Source: Hyphomicrobiales bacterium (GTDB taxonomy: Bacteria > Pseudomonadota > Alphaproteobacteria > Rhizobiales > Beijerinckiaceae). From it: DNA of 64,000 nucleotides. The translations under genes were made by a program, and so were the position numbers. Of the stretch, positions 18,379 to 27,238 are shown piece by piece (the stretch's first letter is position 1; each line of letters starts with the position of its first letter). The stretch is from assembly GCA_019247795.1 (NCBI GenBank), contig JAFBAK010000245.1:1-64000 (forward strand), given 5' to 3'. Under the pieces are notes generated by a model, which was given only the letters and a program-made list of their open reading frames with translations, made no database searches and had not been told where the DNA came from.

Positions 18379-20820
18379 TCACTCTCCAATACGCCGAACA
18401 GTCAGGCTTTTGAAGCCGAAGGGCAATTGACCATGGGCAAGAAGCCGAAACTCGAGAGCGAAATCCGGATTTTCCAAATGTGATGATGTCACTTCAAAAG
18501 GAACCGTCACCCGTCGACTCGGTCGCCAACTGCCGACAAACACCTTCTTCAGGCCGATCTCGGTGTCCCGGTATACGGCTTGGAACGTGCAAAAGGGGTA
18601 GCGTCCTGCGTGAGGCCCGACCGGCAATCCGCGAATGCGGCGTCGCAGAAAGCCTAATGCCGGGCGCAAGGCCCTCGCGTAGCCGCGGATCAAGGCTTTT
18701 GCCTTCCAATAAACCGGTTCGGCCGCAAGCTTGAATACAGCTTCGTAGCGGCCCGCGGGCAGCCGCCAATAGGGGCCGTAGAAGACGAGCCCGGGCTTCG
18801 CCGAACCATGGAAGATGTGGCCGTTTTCTCGTCTCGCCTGCGGGGCTGTCGATAGAAGCGGCAACCATTCTTTCACCGAGAGCGCCCGACTTTCTGGCGA
18901 GGATGCTGGTTTTACGTCCGCGATGCGCTCGCAACTGAGTGTGGAGAGAGTGAGTTCAACCGGCGCGACAGTGCGAAGCCGCGTCTCGATTGAGAAGCCC
19001 GGAGTGAGCGCATGATCCTGCGTTATGTCGACGTCGAGCGCGACCTGGCCTGCAACAATGTCCGAGCGCATGATCAACCGATGCCCCAGATATTCACGAC
19101 TCGACGCGATTTCGAGCACCGCGACCGTCTGGTCGCGATTGTGAATGGAGATGTCATTCCCCGACAATCCTAGCTTGAAACGGTAGGTGCCGGCATGTAG
19201 GTGACGGTGAGGGCCCTGAATGACAGGGCCCAACACTTCCTTGCGCGATCTGATCAACCGCCCATCCTGGATACCGGCGTTCCCCACCTGCAATCTCGAG
19301 GTCCAATCCACCTGCCCCTTCATGGGCGGCAAGACGAAGCCATTACGCATACGAGCCGAATAGGGCGTGTGGGCCGCGCCGATATGCGACATGATCGCCG
19401 ATTCGAAGACGTTGTTGATGGCGTTGACCGCGATGACTCGACGAAGCGGCCGGCCATCGGTCATCCGTTTGTGCTCGGACGCCACGATGGCCAGCAATGC
19501 TCGATTCATGGCGTGAGCGGCCGGCCTCGGGACACCCGCGAAGCTATTGTCGTCTTGCTCGATGCGCCCAAAATCGAAAATGAAAGCGTCAGCTTTCTCG
19601 AGCATCGTGTCGAAGGTGGTCTCGACCGCTCCGGATACGGTCGCCAGGCCCGCGCCTTCGATCAGGCTTTGGTCGACCAGAATGTCGCCCGTGAAGCCAA
19701 GCTCCTTCCACCATCCCGCAAAATGCGTCATCAGATCCCGTTTGGCACCAAACCAGGCGACGCTCGTCTTCCGCTCGCAACAGACGAACATGTCGGCGAG
19801 ATAAGGAAGGATATGGCGCGGGTCATAGTCGGTTTTGTTGTAGTTCTCGCCCACATAGGCGACCGTGGGAGGCACGTGCTGCCTCTCGCCAATCTGCCTT
19901 TTGAGTGCCTTCACATAAGCCGACGCGCTTTGTCCCGTGAGGCGAATTTCCTCGATCTCGTCATTGGCGCAACCCCAGCTATCCGCCTGCTCGGGAATCC
20001 AAGGCTTCGGAACATTCTCGATGAAACGTCTCCAGTCATTCTCCGTCCGAGAATGACTATGCATCAGGGTCACCTGCCGCGCGTGATCACAATGATACCC
20101 GTACACTTCCTTCCCCAAATCGCCGACCTTCCCCCGCAGCATCGTCAGGCGCTTGGCGATGTTGGAATCAACGTGCCAACCAAGCAGCATCTCCTCGTCG
20201 AAACCCTGGATCTCGAATAGATCGGAGCGCTCCATCAATTGAAAATCGCCAGGGCCGTCATAAAGAATGAGGGGTGATCCGAAGACGATTTCATCGACGT
20301 GCAGCGTCGAGCCCCATTCGCGGACCGTCTCGATCGCTTCACGCGCCTTGTTGCGGTCGAGGCTTTCCCACAAAGTCTCCGGAATCTCGATGCGCGGCGC
20401 GTGGTAGAATCCCGCCGGCAAGTCACGCGTGAACTCGTTGAGCGACTGCGCTCGTTGCGGCACGAAAATCATGTCGGTGTTGGTGGACAAAATCCAGCGA
20501 TTGGCCGGGTTCGAGCGACGAACCGCCACGTTACGGGCGATCGGCTCGAGCGCGACGAGCCTCGTCTTGTCGCTAAACCGTCGATGGATATGCGGCCTCA
20601 CTCTGAAGATGCGCAGTTTCTTGCGCGCCTTGTCACTCAGCGTATCCTGGATGGCTTCCGGAAAGGTGGGAAAATCATCGGGAGTGTTGTAGTCGACGAA
20701 GAGGATTTCGTCGCCATCTTCGCCAAGTACTTCGGCCATGCAATTGAAGCTGAGCGCAGCTCGCTTATGCAAATTGTAGCCATAACTGTCGTTGCGTCCG
20801 TAGAGAACAATAGAAATCAT
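18379..20820 (-). CDS. Large glycosyltransferase-like protein of unknown specificity
   Basis: This is an 813-residue soluble protein. The first 250 residues look like a GT-A glycosyltransferase: MISIVLYGRNDSYGYN, ILFVDYNTPDDFPTF and WILSTNTDMIFVPQ, the last a DxD-type motif. HVDSNIAKRLTML and YHCDHARQ follow, resembling acceptor-side residues. Residues from about 300 to 520 form a second region without recognised motifs. The C-terminal 280 residues contain two similar beta-rich stretches, HAGTYRFKLGLSGND and PAGRYEAVFKLAAEP, suggesting carbohydrate-binding sandwiches. No signal peptide or membrane helix is seen. It stands alone between the Nudix gene and a decayed gene fragment. Function in polysaccharide assembly is inferred from location. 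Confidence 0.65.
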   Translation of the reverse strand: MISIVLYGRNDSYGYNLHKRAALSFNCMAEVLGEDGDEILFVDYNTPDDFPTFPEAIQDTLSDKARKKLRIFRVRPHIHRRFSDKTRLVALEPIARNVAVRRSNPANRWILSTNTDMIFVPQRAQSLNEFTRDLPAGFYHAPRIEIPETLWESLDRNKAREAIETVREWGSTLHVDEIVFGSPLILYDGPGDFQLMERSDLFEIQGFDEEMLLGWHVDSNIAKRLTMLRGKVGDLGKEVYGYHCDHARQVTLMHSHSRTENDWRRFIENVPKPWIPEQADSWGCANDEIEEIRLTGQSASAYVKALKRQIGERQHVPPTVAYVGENYNKTDYDPRHILPYLADMFVCCERKTSVAWFGAKRDLMTHFAGWWKELGFTGDILVDQSLIEGAGLATVSGAVETTFDTMLEKADAFIFDFGRIEQDDNSFAGVPRPAAHAMNRALLAIVASEHKRMTDGRPLRRVIAVNAINNVFESAIMSHIGAAHTPYSARMRNGFVLPPMKGQVDWTSRLQVGNAGIQDGRLIRSRKEVLGPVIQGPHRHLHAGTYRFKLGLSGNDISIHNRDQTVAVLEIASSREYLGHRLIMRSDIVAGQVALDVDITQDHALTPGFSIETRLRTVAPVELTLSTLSCERIADVKPASSPESRALSVKEWLPLLSTAPQARRENGHIFHGSAKPGLVFYGPYWRLPAGRYEAVFKLAAEPVYWKAKALIRGYARALRPALGFLRRRIRGLPVGPHAGRYPFCTFQAVYRDTEIGLKKVFVGSWRPSRRVTVPFEVTSSHLENPDFALEFRLLAHGQLPFGFKSLTVRRIGE

Positions 20821-20841
20821 TGACGACGGTCGCTAGCTTGT

Positions 20842-21039
20842 TTGGAGGTTACTGTCGTAATCCAGGGCAGGTCGATAACAGGCCCCGCGCTAATACAGCT
20901 TTGCAACAGATATTCTAAGGTGCTGCTCCGCAACGAGATCTCATCGCGCCGAACCACCAATGAGCTCAGCAATCGCAGGTTGGTAGCCAAAATCCGTTTT
21001 CATCGCACTGGCGGCACAGGCCAGGTTCATGCCGTATAA
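20842..21039 (+). pseudogene. Possible decayed N-terminal fragment of a WavE-like glycosyltransferase
   Basis: A 65-codon frame starting at TTG reads EVTVVIQGRSITGPALIQLCNRYSK before becoming low-complexity and stopping. The TVVIQG opening followed by an amphipathic helix resembles the first strand and helix of WavE-type LPS glycosyltransferases (usually about 300 residues). No matching continuation appears in any frame before the next gene. I read it as a remnant rather than a functional small protein, but the match is short. Confidence 0.35.
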
Positions 21040-21111
21040 AGGAAACGCTGCGGCTTGCAACCTTCGCTAGCCGCCTCGCCATGCGCGCTGAACCGCGACG
21101 AGACGTTCTCG

Positions 21112-21858
21112 CTATCCGGCATATGCATCAAGGTAAGCCGGATGAACTTCCTCGAATGAGCCTATCTTTCGAACCTCGCCATGGTCGAGCCAGATAACCT
21201 TGTTGCACAGGCTCTGCATGATCTCTGCGCTATGCGATGCAAGGATCAGGATTTTCGTACGCTCGAGCAGGCTGGTGAGACGCGCCTTCGCCCTCTCCAT
21301 GAAGCGAGCGTCACCGCCTGAGATCATCTCGTCCATGATGATGATATCGGGTTCTATCGAGGTCGAGATCGCGAAGGCGAGTCGCAGGAACATGCCACTC
21401 GAATAGGTTCGGACTGGTAGCCTGAGAAACTCCCCGAGTTCCGAGAATTCCTGGATGGAGGGCGAGAGCCGTCGTGCCTCCGCGAACGACAAACCCATGA
21501 AAACGCAACGAAAAATAATGTTCTCGAGACCGGTTGCCTCAGGATCCATCCCGAGAGTGATATCGGTGAAGGAGGAGAGCCGCCCCTCGATGGACATCGT
21601 GCCGTAGGTCGGTTCATAGACGCCCGCAAGGACGCGCAGAAGCGTCGTCTTGCCGGCTCCATTGTGACCGATAACCCCGACGCGATCGCCATCCTCGAAG
21701 GACAGATTCACTCCTTGCAAGGCCTGCACGAAGATCGCTTGCTTGTGCTGGGCAAGCTTGCCGCCAAGCTTACCGAATACTTGCAGCTGAAGAGAGCGGG
21801 AGTGGGCATTGTGGATTGGAAACTCGACGCCGACGTCGGAAAGCTTGATGTGAGCCAA
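21112..21858 (-). CDS. wzt: Polysaccharide ABC exporter, ATP-binding protein (Wzt/KpsT type)
   Basis: This ATPase powers export of a completed polysaccharide across the inner membrane with the adjacent permease. Walker A is GHNGAGKTT, the signature is TYSSGMFLRLAFA and Walker B is IIIMDEMISGGD. At about 248 residues it has no C-terminal carbohydrate-binding domain, unlike long Wzt proteins, so it is closer to the KpsT/short type. The TTG at 21858 is chosen as start because TGAGG lies nine bases upstream and it sits ten bases after the permease stop. The track's longer start overlaps the permease. The exported polymer would be the one built by the surrounding enzymes. Confidence 0.9.
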   Translation of the reverse strand: MAHIKLSDVGVEFPIHNAHSRSLQLQVFGKLGGKLAQHKQAIFVQALQGVNLSFEDGDRVGVIGHNGAGKTTLLRVLAGVYEPTYGTMSIEGRLSSFTDITLGMDPEATGLENIIFRCVFMGLSFAEARRLSPSIQEFSELGEFLRLPVRTYSSGMFLRLAFAISTSIEPDIIIMDEMISGGDARFMERAKARLTSLLERTKILILASHSAEIMQSLCNKVIWLDHGEVRKIGSFEEVHPAYLDAYAG

Positions 21859-21868
21859 GTGCGATGCC

Positions 21869-22711
21869 TCACAACCAATAGACGACGCGGCGGCGATACC
21901 GGCCGAAGAACGGCAGCGTGACGAGAAGGCCACCGAACGCCAAGAGGCAAGATGCCAGCCAAAACTTCAGCGGAACGGGACGGCCGAGCAGAGGATCGCG
22001 GACGATCGAAATGAGCACGGCAAAAGGATTCCAATCGACGATGACGCGGCTCTCGGGCGGCAGGAGTTCCGGTTTCCATAAGATCGGAGTCAAGAAAAAC
22101 ACGATTTGAATGACACTGGAGACGATCTGCACGATGTCGCGGAAGCGGGCGCACAAAATAGCGACGACGAAGGCCATCCAGATGCAGGTGATGATAAGAA
22201 GAACCGCTCCTAATATACTGAGAAGAGCGTATGCGGTGAACTGAACGCCGAGGGCAATGCAGATAAGCAACGGAAAAACCATGTTCAATACGAATATGAA
22301 TGTATTTCGATAAATTACCGCGTAAACTATTGCGGATGTTGATGTATATTGATTAAGAAAGTAATTGCTGCTTGTCTGTAGAGCAGTGGTCGACTCATTG
22401 ATAATGCTGGAAATGAGTTGCCAAGCCATCATGCCGACTGCGACATAAGGCAGGATCTCTCGCGGGGGCTGATGCCACAACTGCGACCAAACGACCCCAA
22501 TCGCCGAGATGTAGATGGCGCTCGACAGCATGATCCATATCTGCCCCAGCTTCGAGCGCGCGAAGCGGCGACGCATGTCCGCAGTCGCGAGCAGATGGCA
22601 TAGGCGCCATTGGCGTGCGCCATCGATCAGGTCTTGCCAGCCGAGCACGCCGTATCCGATTGCCGTGCGTGTTTGACCGACCTCTCTGAACGATGTCGTC
22701 GCGGAGCTCAT
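21869..22711 (-). CDS. wzm: Polysaccharide ABC exporter, permease (Wzm/KpsM type)
   Basis: This ABC-2 family inner-membrane permease has about six transmembrane segments. An N-terminal cytoplasmic stretch, LLATADMRRRFARSKLGQIW, is typical of Wzm/KpsM proteins. YVAVGMMAWQLISSIINEST, FVLNMVFPLLICIALG and IVFFLTPILWKPELLP are conserved family regions. Length, 280 residues, is normal. The gene is followed after ten bases by its ATPase. Its central part (about 22.2-22.4 kb) is clearly more AT-rich than neighbours, consistent with exchange of polysaccharide cassettes. Confidence 0.9.
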   Translation of the reverse strand: MSSATTSFREVGQTRTAIGYGVLGWQDLIDGARQWRLCHLLATADMRRRFARSKLGQIWIMLSSAIYISAIGVVWSQLWHQPPREILPYVAVGMMAWQLISSIINESTTALQTSSNYFLNQYTSTSAIVYAVIYRNTFIFVLNMVFPLLICIALGVQFTAYALLSILGAVLLIITCIWMAFVVAILCARFRDIVQIVSSVIQIVFFLTPILWKPELLPPESRVIVDWNPFAVLISIVRDPLLGRPVPLKFWLASCLLAFGGLLVTLPFFGRYRRRVVYWL

Positions 22712-22840
22712 ATGAATTGATCAACCACAATCATGTCCGCGCATCTTGGCCTCGCACGACCCAACCCCGGCGCGTGGGAAGCGCTCGATACACTGCCGAG
22801 GTAGCGCGCGCAAGAGATGCTCGGGCGCGTATGTGCCACT

Positions 22841-23821
22841 TTACGCGTGCCTGAAAAGAGAGAGCCGCGGCAAAGCTGCGAGCAGTAAACGATAGGCGCT
22901 CGTTACGCACCGCGCTTCCTTCCCGGAGCCCTGCGCCAGCGCGGCAACAACCCTGAGCGGAGGCTCGATGAGCAGGGTCGCGAGAAGACAGGCCAAAAGG
23001 CCGCCGCGGGAAAAATGCTTCGCCGCGTAGAGGAGCCGAGCGCGCCAGCTGTAGAAAAGCCGAATGTCGCGGATCGCGCGCGTCGTCCCTTGGCCCTCAT
23101 GGATGGCCTTGGCCTCGGCCATGTGCATCACGGACCAACCCGCCTGTCTCAGGCGCAGGCATAAGTCGACGTCCTCGAAATACACGAAAAAGCGCTCGTC
23201 GAACCCCCCAATTTTTTCGAAGACTGAGCGGGGCATCATGAGAAAGGCGCCCATCACCTGATCGACTTCGCGCGTGGTTTCGTGGTCCCACTCCAGCATG
23301 AAATGCGGCTGGACCAATGCGGGCGCCAATCGATCGAGGAAGAGCGATTGCGCGACGAGCCGCCACGAGGTCGGAAAACGGGCGCAGCTGCGTTGCGTCA
23401 GCCCACCATCGCCGATCAACTTCACTCCGACGGCCCCTACCCGAGCTCGTGGCTCGGCGAAGACAAAATCGACACTCTTCGTCACCGCTCCGGGGCAAAT
23501 GCGGACGTCGGGATTCATGAAAAGGAGCGCGCCCGCTGTGCCCATGGCTGCGCCTTGATTGCAGGCGGCTGCAAAGCCTCGGTTCGTTTGATTAGAGACG
23601 ATGTGCAGCGGCAGAGCGTCGACGAAATCGTGAAGTTCGGCTGACCCGTCCGTCGAGGCATTGTCCACGATGATCAGTTTGCCGATGCACGCGACATCCT
23701 CAGGAGAAGCAAGAAGCGCATCGAGACAATGACGCAGCCGTTCTCCCGAGTTCCAATTGACGATAACGATGTCGAGTTTGCCGGATTTCGAGGAAGCGTC
23801 CGGTTGCGGCGACGTAATCAT
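22841..23821 (-). CDS. Family 2 glycosyltransferase, rhamnosyltransferase-like
   Basis: This GT-A glycosyltransferase opens with LDIVIVNWNSGERLRHCLDAL, followed by IIVDNASTDGS, SNQTNRGFAAACNQG and LLFMNPDVRI as the metal-binding motif. VDQVMGAFLMMPRSVFEKIGGFDERFFVYFEDVDLCLRL is the conserved acceptor segment of WbbL-type rhamnosyltransferases. At 326 residues it is of normal size. A hydrophobic stretch near residue 270 (LLACLLATLLIEPPL) may associate with the membrane. It lies 12 bases downstream of rfbB, so an L-rhamnose donor is plausible, though not proven. Confidence 0.87.
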   Translation of the reverse strand: MITSPQPDASSKSGKLDIVIVNWNSGERLRHCLDALLASPEDVACIGKLIIVDNASTDGSAELHDFVDALPLHIVSNQTNRGFAAACNQGAAMGTAGALLFMNPDVRICPGAVTKSVDFVFAEPRARVGAVGVKLIGDGGLTQRSCARFPTSWRLVAQSLFLDRLAPALVQPHFMLEWDHETTREVDQVMGAFLMMPRSVFEKIGGFDERFFVYFEDVDLCLRLRQAGWSVMHMAEAKAIHEGQGTTRAIRDIRLFYSWRARLLYAAKHFSRGGLLACLLATLLIEPPLRVVAALAQGSGKEARCVTSAYRLLLAALPRLSLFRHA

Positions 23822-23833
23822 TACCGTTCTGGA

Positions 23834-24901
23834 TCAGCCATGCCGCACCTTTAGACCGCGTCGGTCGAGGGAATTTTGTCGCGCCACGAGGGGCGACCAC
23901 CAAGCCTCGTTTGCGAGATACCAGTCGACCGTCGCTCGTAATCCATCTTCGATCGACAAGGTGGGCCGCCAGCCGATTTCCTTTTCGGCCCGGCTCGAGT
24001 CGATCGCATAGCGCAGATCGTGCCCCGGACGATCGGTGACGAAAGTGATGAGCCGGCGCCGCGGGCCAGATGCGAGACGGCCGATTTTCGCATCGAGCAT
24101 ATCGCAAATGGTCTCGACGATCTCGATGTTGCGCCTCTCGCTTCGCCCGCCGATGCAGTAGGTCTGGCCCGGCCTTCCCCGCTCCAGCACCGCGCGCAAT
24201 GCGAATGCATGATCGGTGACATGCAGCCAATCGCGGACATTCTCTCCCCTTCCGTAGACGGGCAGCGGCTCGCCTTTCCAGGCCTTCAGGATCATCAAGG
24301 GTATGAGCTTTTCCGGAAATTGCGCCGGACCGTAGTTGTTGGAACAGTTTGTGACGAGCACGGGCAAGCCGTATGTATGTCCCCAGGCGCGCACCATGTG
24401 GTCGGAAGCTGCCTTGCTTGCCGAGTAGGGGGAGGACGGATCGTAGGGCGTGCGCTCGTGAAAGAAGCCTCCGTCGCCAAGCGAACCGAAAACTTCGTCC
24501 GTCGACACATGCAGGAAGCGAAATTGCGCGCGCTTGGCCTTGTCGAGCGTCGCACAATACGAGAGCGCGCCAACGAGAAGGTTTGCCGTGCCAAGCACAT
24601 TGGTTTCGACGAAGAGCAACGGGTTCTCGATCGAACGGTCGACGTGGGATTCCGCCGCGAGATGCACGATTGCGTCAGGAGAATGCCGCGCATAGAGCGC
24701 GCTGACTGCATCCCGTTCTCGGATGTCGAGTTTCTCGAACAAGTAGCGGCCGCTCTCCTTCAGCGGCTCGAGAAGCCGCTGGTCCGCCGCGTAGGTCAAT
24801 GCATCCACATTGACGACGCGGTAACCTCCTGCCGCCACAAACGAGCGCACCACATGGCCCCCGATGAAACCGGCGCCCCCCGTGACCAAAATTGTCTTCA
24901 T
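23834..24901 (-). CDS. rfbB: dTDP-glucose 4,6-dehydratase
   Basis: This enzyme performs the second step of dTDP-L-rhamnose synthesis, turning dTDP-glucose into dTDP-4-dehydro-6-deoxyglucose. It starts MKTILVTGGAGFIGGHVV. The catalytic STDEVFGSLGD (Thr-Asp-Glu) and PYSASKAASDHMV (YxxxK) are intact, and NCSNNYGPAQFPEKLIPLMI is the family hallmark. About 355 residues is typical. The start is the ATG at 24901 rather than three codons earlier. It lies between rfbC and a rhamnosyltransferase-like gene on the minus strand, all probably cotranscribed. Confidence 0.95.
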   Translation of the reverse strand: MKTILVTGGAGFIGGHVVRSFVAAGGYRVVNVDALTYAADQRLLEPLKESGRYLFEKLDIRERDAVSALYARHSPDAIVHLAAESHVDRSIENPLLFVETNVLGTANLLVGALSYCATLDKAKRAQFRFLHVSTDEVFGSLGDGGFFHERTPYDPSSPYSASKAASDHMVRAWGHTYGLPVLVTNCSNNYGPAQFPEKLIPLMILKAWKGEPLPVYGRGENVRDWLHVTDHAFALRAVLERGRPGQTYCIGGRSERRNIEIVETICDMLDAKIGRLASGPRRRLITFVTDRPGHDLRYAIDSSRAEKEIGWRPTLSIEDGLRATVDWYLANEAWWSPLVARQNSLDRRGLKVRHG

Positions 24902-24970
24902 GATAGGCACGACCTTTCGACCGATTGGACACGGGGCCGAAATCCAATGATACGAGAGCGCATGGCGGCT

Positions 24971-25534
24971 TTACCCAAATAGGTTGACGGCATCGGCAAG
25001 CCGCGGGTTGGCGCGGTCCTTTTCGGAAACCATGACCTCCCTCTCGACAAACGGCCACTTGATCTGAAGAGCTGGATCGTTCCAAAGAATGCCGTGGTCA
25101 TGCTCTCGCGCATAGTAGTTCGTGACCTTGTAGACGACCTCCGTATCCGGTTCGAGGGTCACGAACCCATGCGCGAAGCCCACGGGGACGAAGATCTGGT
25201 TCCAGGCCTCGGCGCTGATCTCGGCCGTGACATGTTGACCGAAGCTGGGCGAGCTGCGGCGGATATCGAGAGCGACATCGAATATGCGCCCGCGCACGAC
25301 GCGCACGAGCTTACCCTGGGCAAATGGAGGTGACTGGTAGTGGAGACCGCGCACCGTTCCGACTTGCGCCGAGAGGGAGTGATTGTCCTGCACGAACGGC
25401 AACTCTAAACCGGCGGCGGCATATTCGCGCAGATTGTACGTTTCCGAGAAAAAGCCGCGCGCGTCGCCTTGCTTGATGGGCCGAATGATCTTGACGTCGG
25501 GAATCCCCAATGATGTGGTCTCGAGCTTCGTCAT
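24971..25534 (-). CDS. rfbC: dTDP-4-dehydrorhamnose 3,5-epimerase
   Basis: This cupin-fold epimerase makes dTDP-4-dehydro-L-rhamnose. The catalytic histidine is in VRGLHYQSPP, with FSETYNLREY, the QDNHSLS segment and VPVGFAHGFVTL as further family motifs; KVTNYYAREHDHGILWNDP closes the active site. Length, about 187 residues, is normal. Two ATGs (25543 and 25534) are possible and neither has a clear ribosome site. It is the first gene of the minus-strand run rfbC-rfbB-GT-wzm-wzt. RmlA is encoded divergently at 27239, and I find no RmlD reductase in the window. Confidence 0.94.
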   Translation of the reverse strand: MTKLETTSLGIPDVKIIRPIKQGDARGFFSETYNLREYAAAGLELPFVQDNHSLSAQVGTVRGLHYQSPPFAQGKLVRVVRGRIFDVALDIRRSSPSFGQHVTAEISAEAWNQIFVPVGFAHGFVTLEPDTEVVYKVTNYYAREHDHGILWNDPALQIKWPFVEREVMVSEKDRANPRLADAVNLFG

Positions 25535-25565
25535 GACATCCATACGCCGAAAGGGGCGGCGGGTT

Positions 25566-25592
25566 GTTATACAGTGTGGGCGTTCGTGGCAA
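25566..25592 (-). promoter_or_regulatory. Candidate promoter of the rfbC-rfbB-export run
   Basis: On the minus strand TTGCCA (25592-25587) and TATAAC (25571-25566) lie 15 bases apart, about 23 bases before the first ATG of rfbC. The hexamers are good but the spacer is shorter than the usual 17, so this is tentative. Confidence 0.3.
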
Positions 25593-25815
25593 CCCGGTCT
25601 GCTCGATAAGCCGATGAAGAGAGGGCGCGTGTGCTACTGCCCATCAGGCTCGTTCCAGCGCACAACCGCTTGACGCGTTGCAGGTTGGCGCAGATGGCGG
25701 TCACTTTTTTTCCAAGGTGCTGCCCTCCATTATTGGCTTTTCTTCGTGCAACGCTGAATTCCCGAAAGCTGCGCCATAGGCCAACTGCGAGCTCGAATTG
25801 AACGGATTGCCTTCG

Positions 25816-26913
25816 ATGGTCAGAGTCCTTGCGTTGACCCGCTGGCCGCGCTCGGCCGCAAGTTCGCGTCAAAGGTTTTTGGCATTCGCCAGTTTTCTGG
25901 CGCGCCACGACATCGAACTCACCGTACGACCGTTTTTTGATGAAGCCTATATCTCCCGCGTCAACTCCGGCCTTAAGGCCAACAGCATGGAGCTGATGGC
26001 TCATTATGGCCGCCGCTTGAGTGAACTTTCAAAGCGAGGCCGATATGATCTTCTGTGGATCGAAAAGGAAGCGCTCCCCCAAATTCCCTATCACCTCGAG
26101 GCGCTGTTTCTCGGCAACAGCAAAATCCTTTTGGATCTCGACGACGCCTGGCATCTGCGGACACAGGCGAGCCCGCTTCGCCACCTGCTTGCCAGGAAGA
26201 TCGAGCGGCTGTCCCGGCGTGCCGACGGGCTTACTGTCGCAAACGCTGCCCTCAAGGCTTGGGCCGTCCAAGCGGGCGTACCCGAAAGCAAAGTGACGCT
26301 GGTTCCCACCGGCCTTGACGTGAACCTCCACGAGAGCGCACCCGAGCCCGACGGTCCCTTCACACTCGGGTGGATCGGCGGCCCATTCACCACGGAGTAT
26401 CTGGAAAGCATAGAACGGCCCTTGCGGCGCCTTTCCAGCGAAGGCGTGCATTTGCTCGTCGTGGGCGAGAATCGCGAACTCGATCGCCTCGGGGGCATTC
26501 GGCTCGAGCAGCATCCGTGGTCAGAAGCGACTGAGTCAAAGCTCCTCTCTCGGTGTCATGTCGGAATCAGTCCCCTGCTTCACGACGGCTGGAGTCAATT
26601 CAAAAGCGGCTACAAGCTCATTCAATACATGGCGGCGGGCCGGCCCGCGGTAGCTTCCCCGATCGGAGCCAACTGCGACGTGATGGCCGCGGAAGAAACG
26701 GGGCTGTTCGCCACGAGCGAGGCGGAGTGGTACTCGCAAATCAATCGTCTGCGGCAAGACAGCGATCTGCGAAGGCGGCTCGGAAGACAGGCCCGCCTGC
26801 GATGCGAGCAGATGTTCTCGATCGAGGCCCTCGGCGGGCATCTGACGCGCCTGATGCATCAGCTCGCGAGAGAGCCTGTATCGCCGAGGAGACTTGACCC
26901 CTTGGAGGAATAG
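25816..26913 (+). CDS. GT-B glycosyltransferase, family 4-like
   Basis: This protein looks like a retaining GT-B glycosyltransferase. The N-terminal half has VRVLALTRWPRSAASSRQRF and DLLWIEKEALPQIPYHLE. The C-terminal half has FTLGWIGGP, the LVVGENRELDRL segment, and SGYKLIQYMAAGRPAVASPIGAN followed by ETGLFA, the family's nucleotide-sugar region with the usual glutamate position. About 365 residues is normal. The ATG at 25816 (MVRVLAL) is chosen over a TTG six codons earlier. It is divergent from rfbC. Donor and linkage are unknown. Confidence 0.82.
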   Translation: MVRVLALTRWPRSAASSRQRFLAFASFLARHDIELTVRPFFDEAYISRVNSGLKANSMELMAHYGRRLSELSKRGRYDLLWIEKEALPQIPYHLEALFLGNSKILLDLDDAWHLRTQASPLRHLLARKIERLSRRADGLTVANAALKAWAVQAGVPESKVTLVPTGLDVNLHESAPEPDGPFTLGWIGGPFTTEYLESIERPLRRLSSEGVHLLVVGENRELDRLGGIRLEQHPWSEATESKLLSRCHVGISPLLHDGWSQFKSGYKLIQYMAAGRPAVASPIGANCDVMAAEETGLFATSEAEWYSQINRLRQDSDLRRRLGRQARLRCEQMFSIEALGGHLTRLMHQLAREPVSPRRLDPLEE

Positions 26914-27238
26914 ATTAGCTAAGCTGCCGTTCAAGCTTGGCCTGAGGTAGGAATCTTCTGAGAGAAAAGGACAAATTCGATCCGCTTCGCGGGAGATGAG
27001 GACGGCGTCCTGGTGAGGGGGAGCTTGCTTTCCACCGCCGGCTGATAGTGGATCGCTTCCGACGGAGAGTACACACCCACTCCGTAACATCGCACACCAT
27101 ACGCCATGAGATGTGGTCCAGCCTTTCCGACGAATGGTGACGATCGACCGGGCCGGAACGGCTGAGCCCGCGAATATTTATCGGCGATTTCGCTGATCTT
27201 CGCCAAAATCCACAAAATGAACTCACTGAGGTCGATAG
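26914..27238. other. Intergenic region upstream of rfbA
   Basis: About 325 bases without a supported gene. A minus-strand frame of 94 codons (27215-26931) has fairly protein-like composition, ending KRIEFVLFSQKIPTSGQA, but has no start context and no recognisable family. I note it as possible remnant coding sequence. The right end supplies GAGGTCGATAG as the ribosome site of rfbA. Confidence 0.4.

Noticed and set aside
19201-20220. 339-codon plus-strand frame opposite the large glycosyltransferase
   Set aside because: Antisense shadow; the minus-strand protein has the better start and recognisable GT-A motifs.
26931-27215. Minus-strand frame of 94 codons upstream of rfbA
   Set aside because: The composition is somewhat protein-like but there is no ribosome site, no family resemblance and the only start is a TTG.
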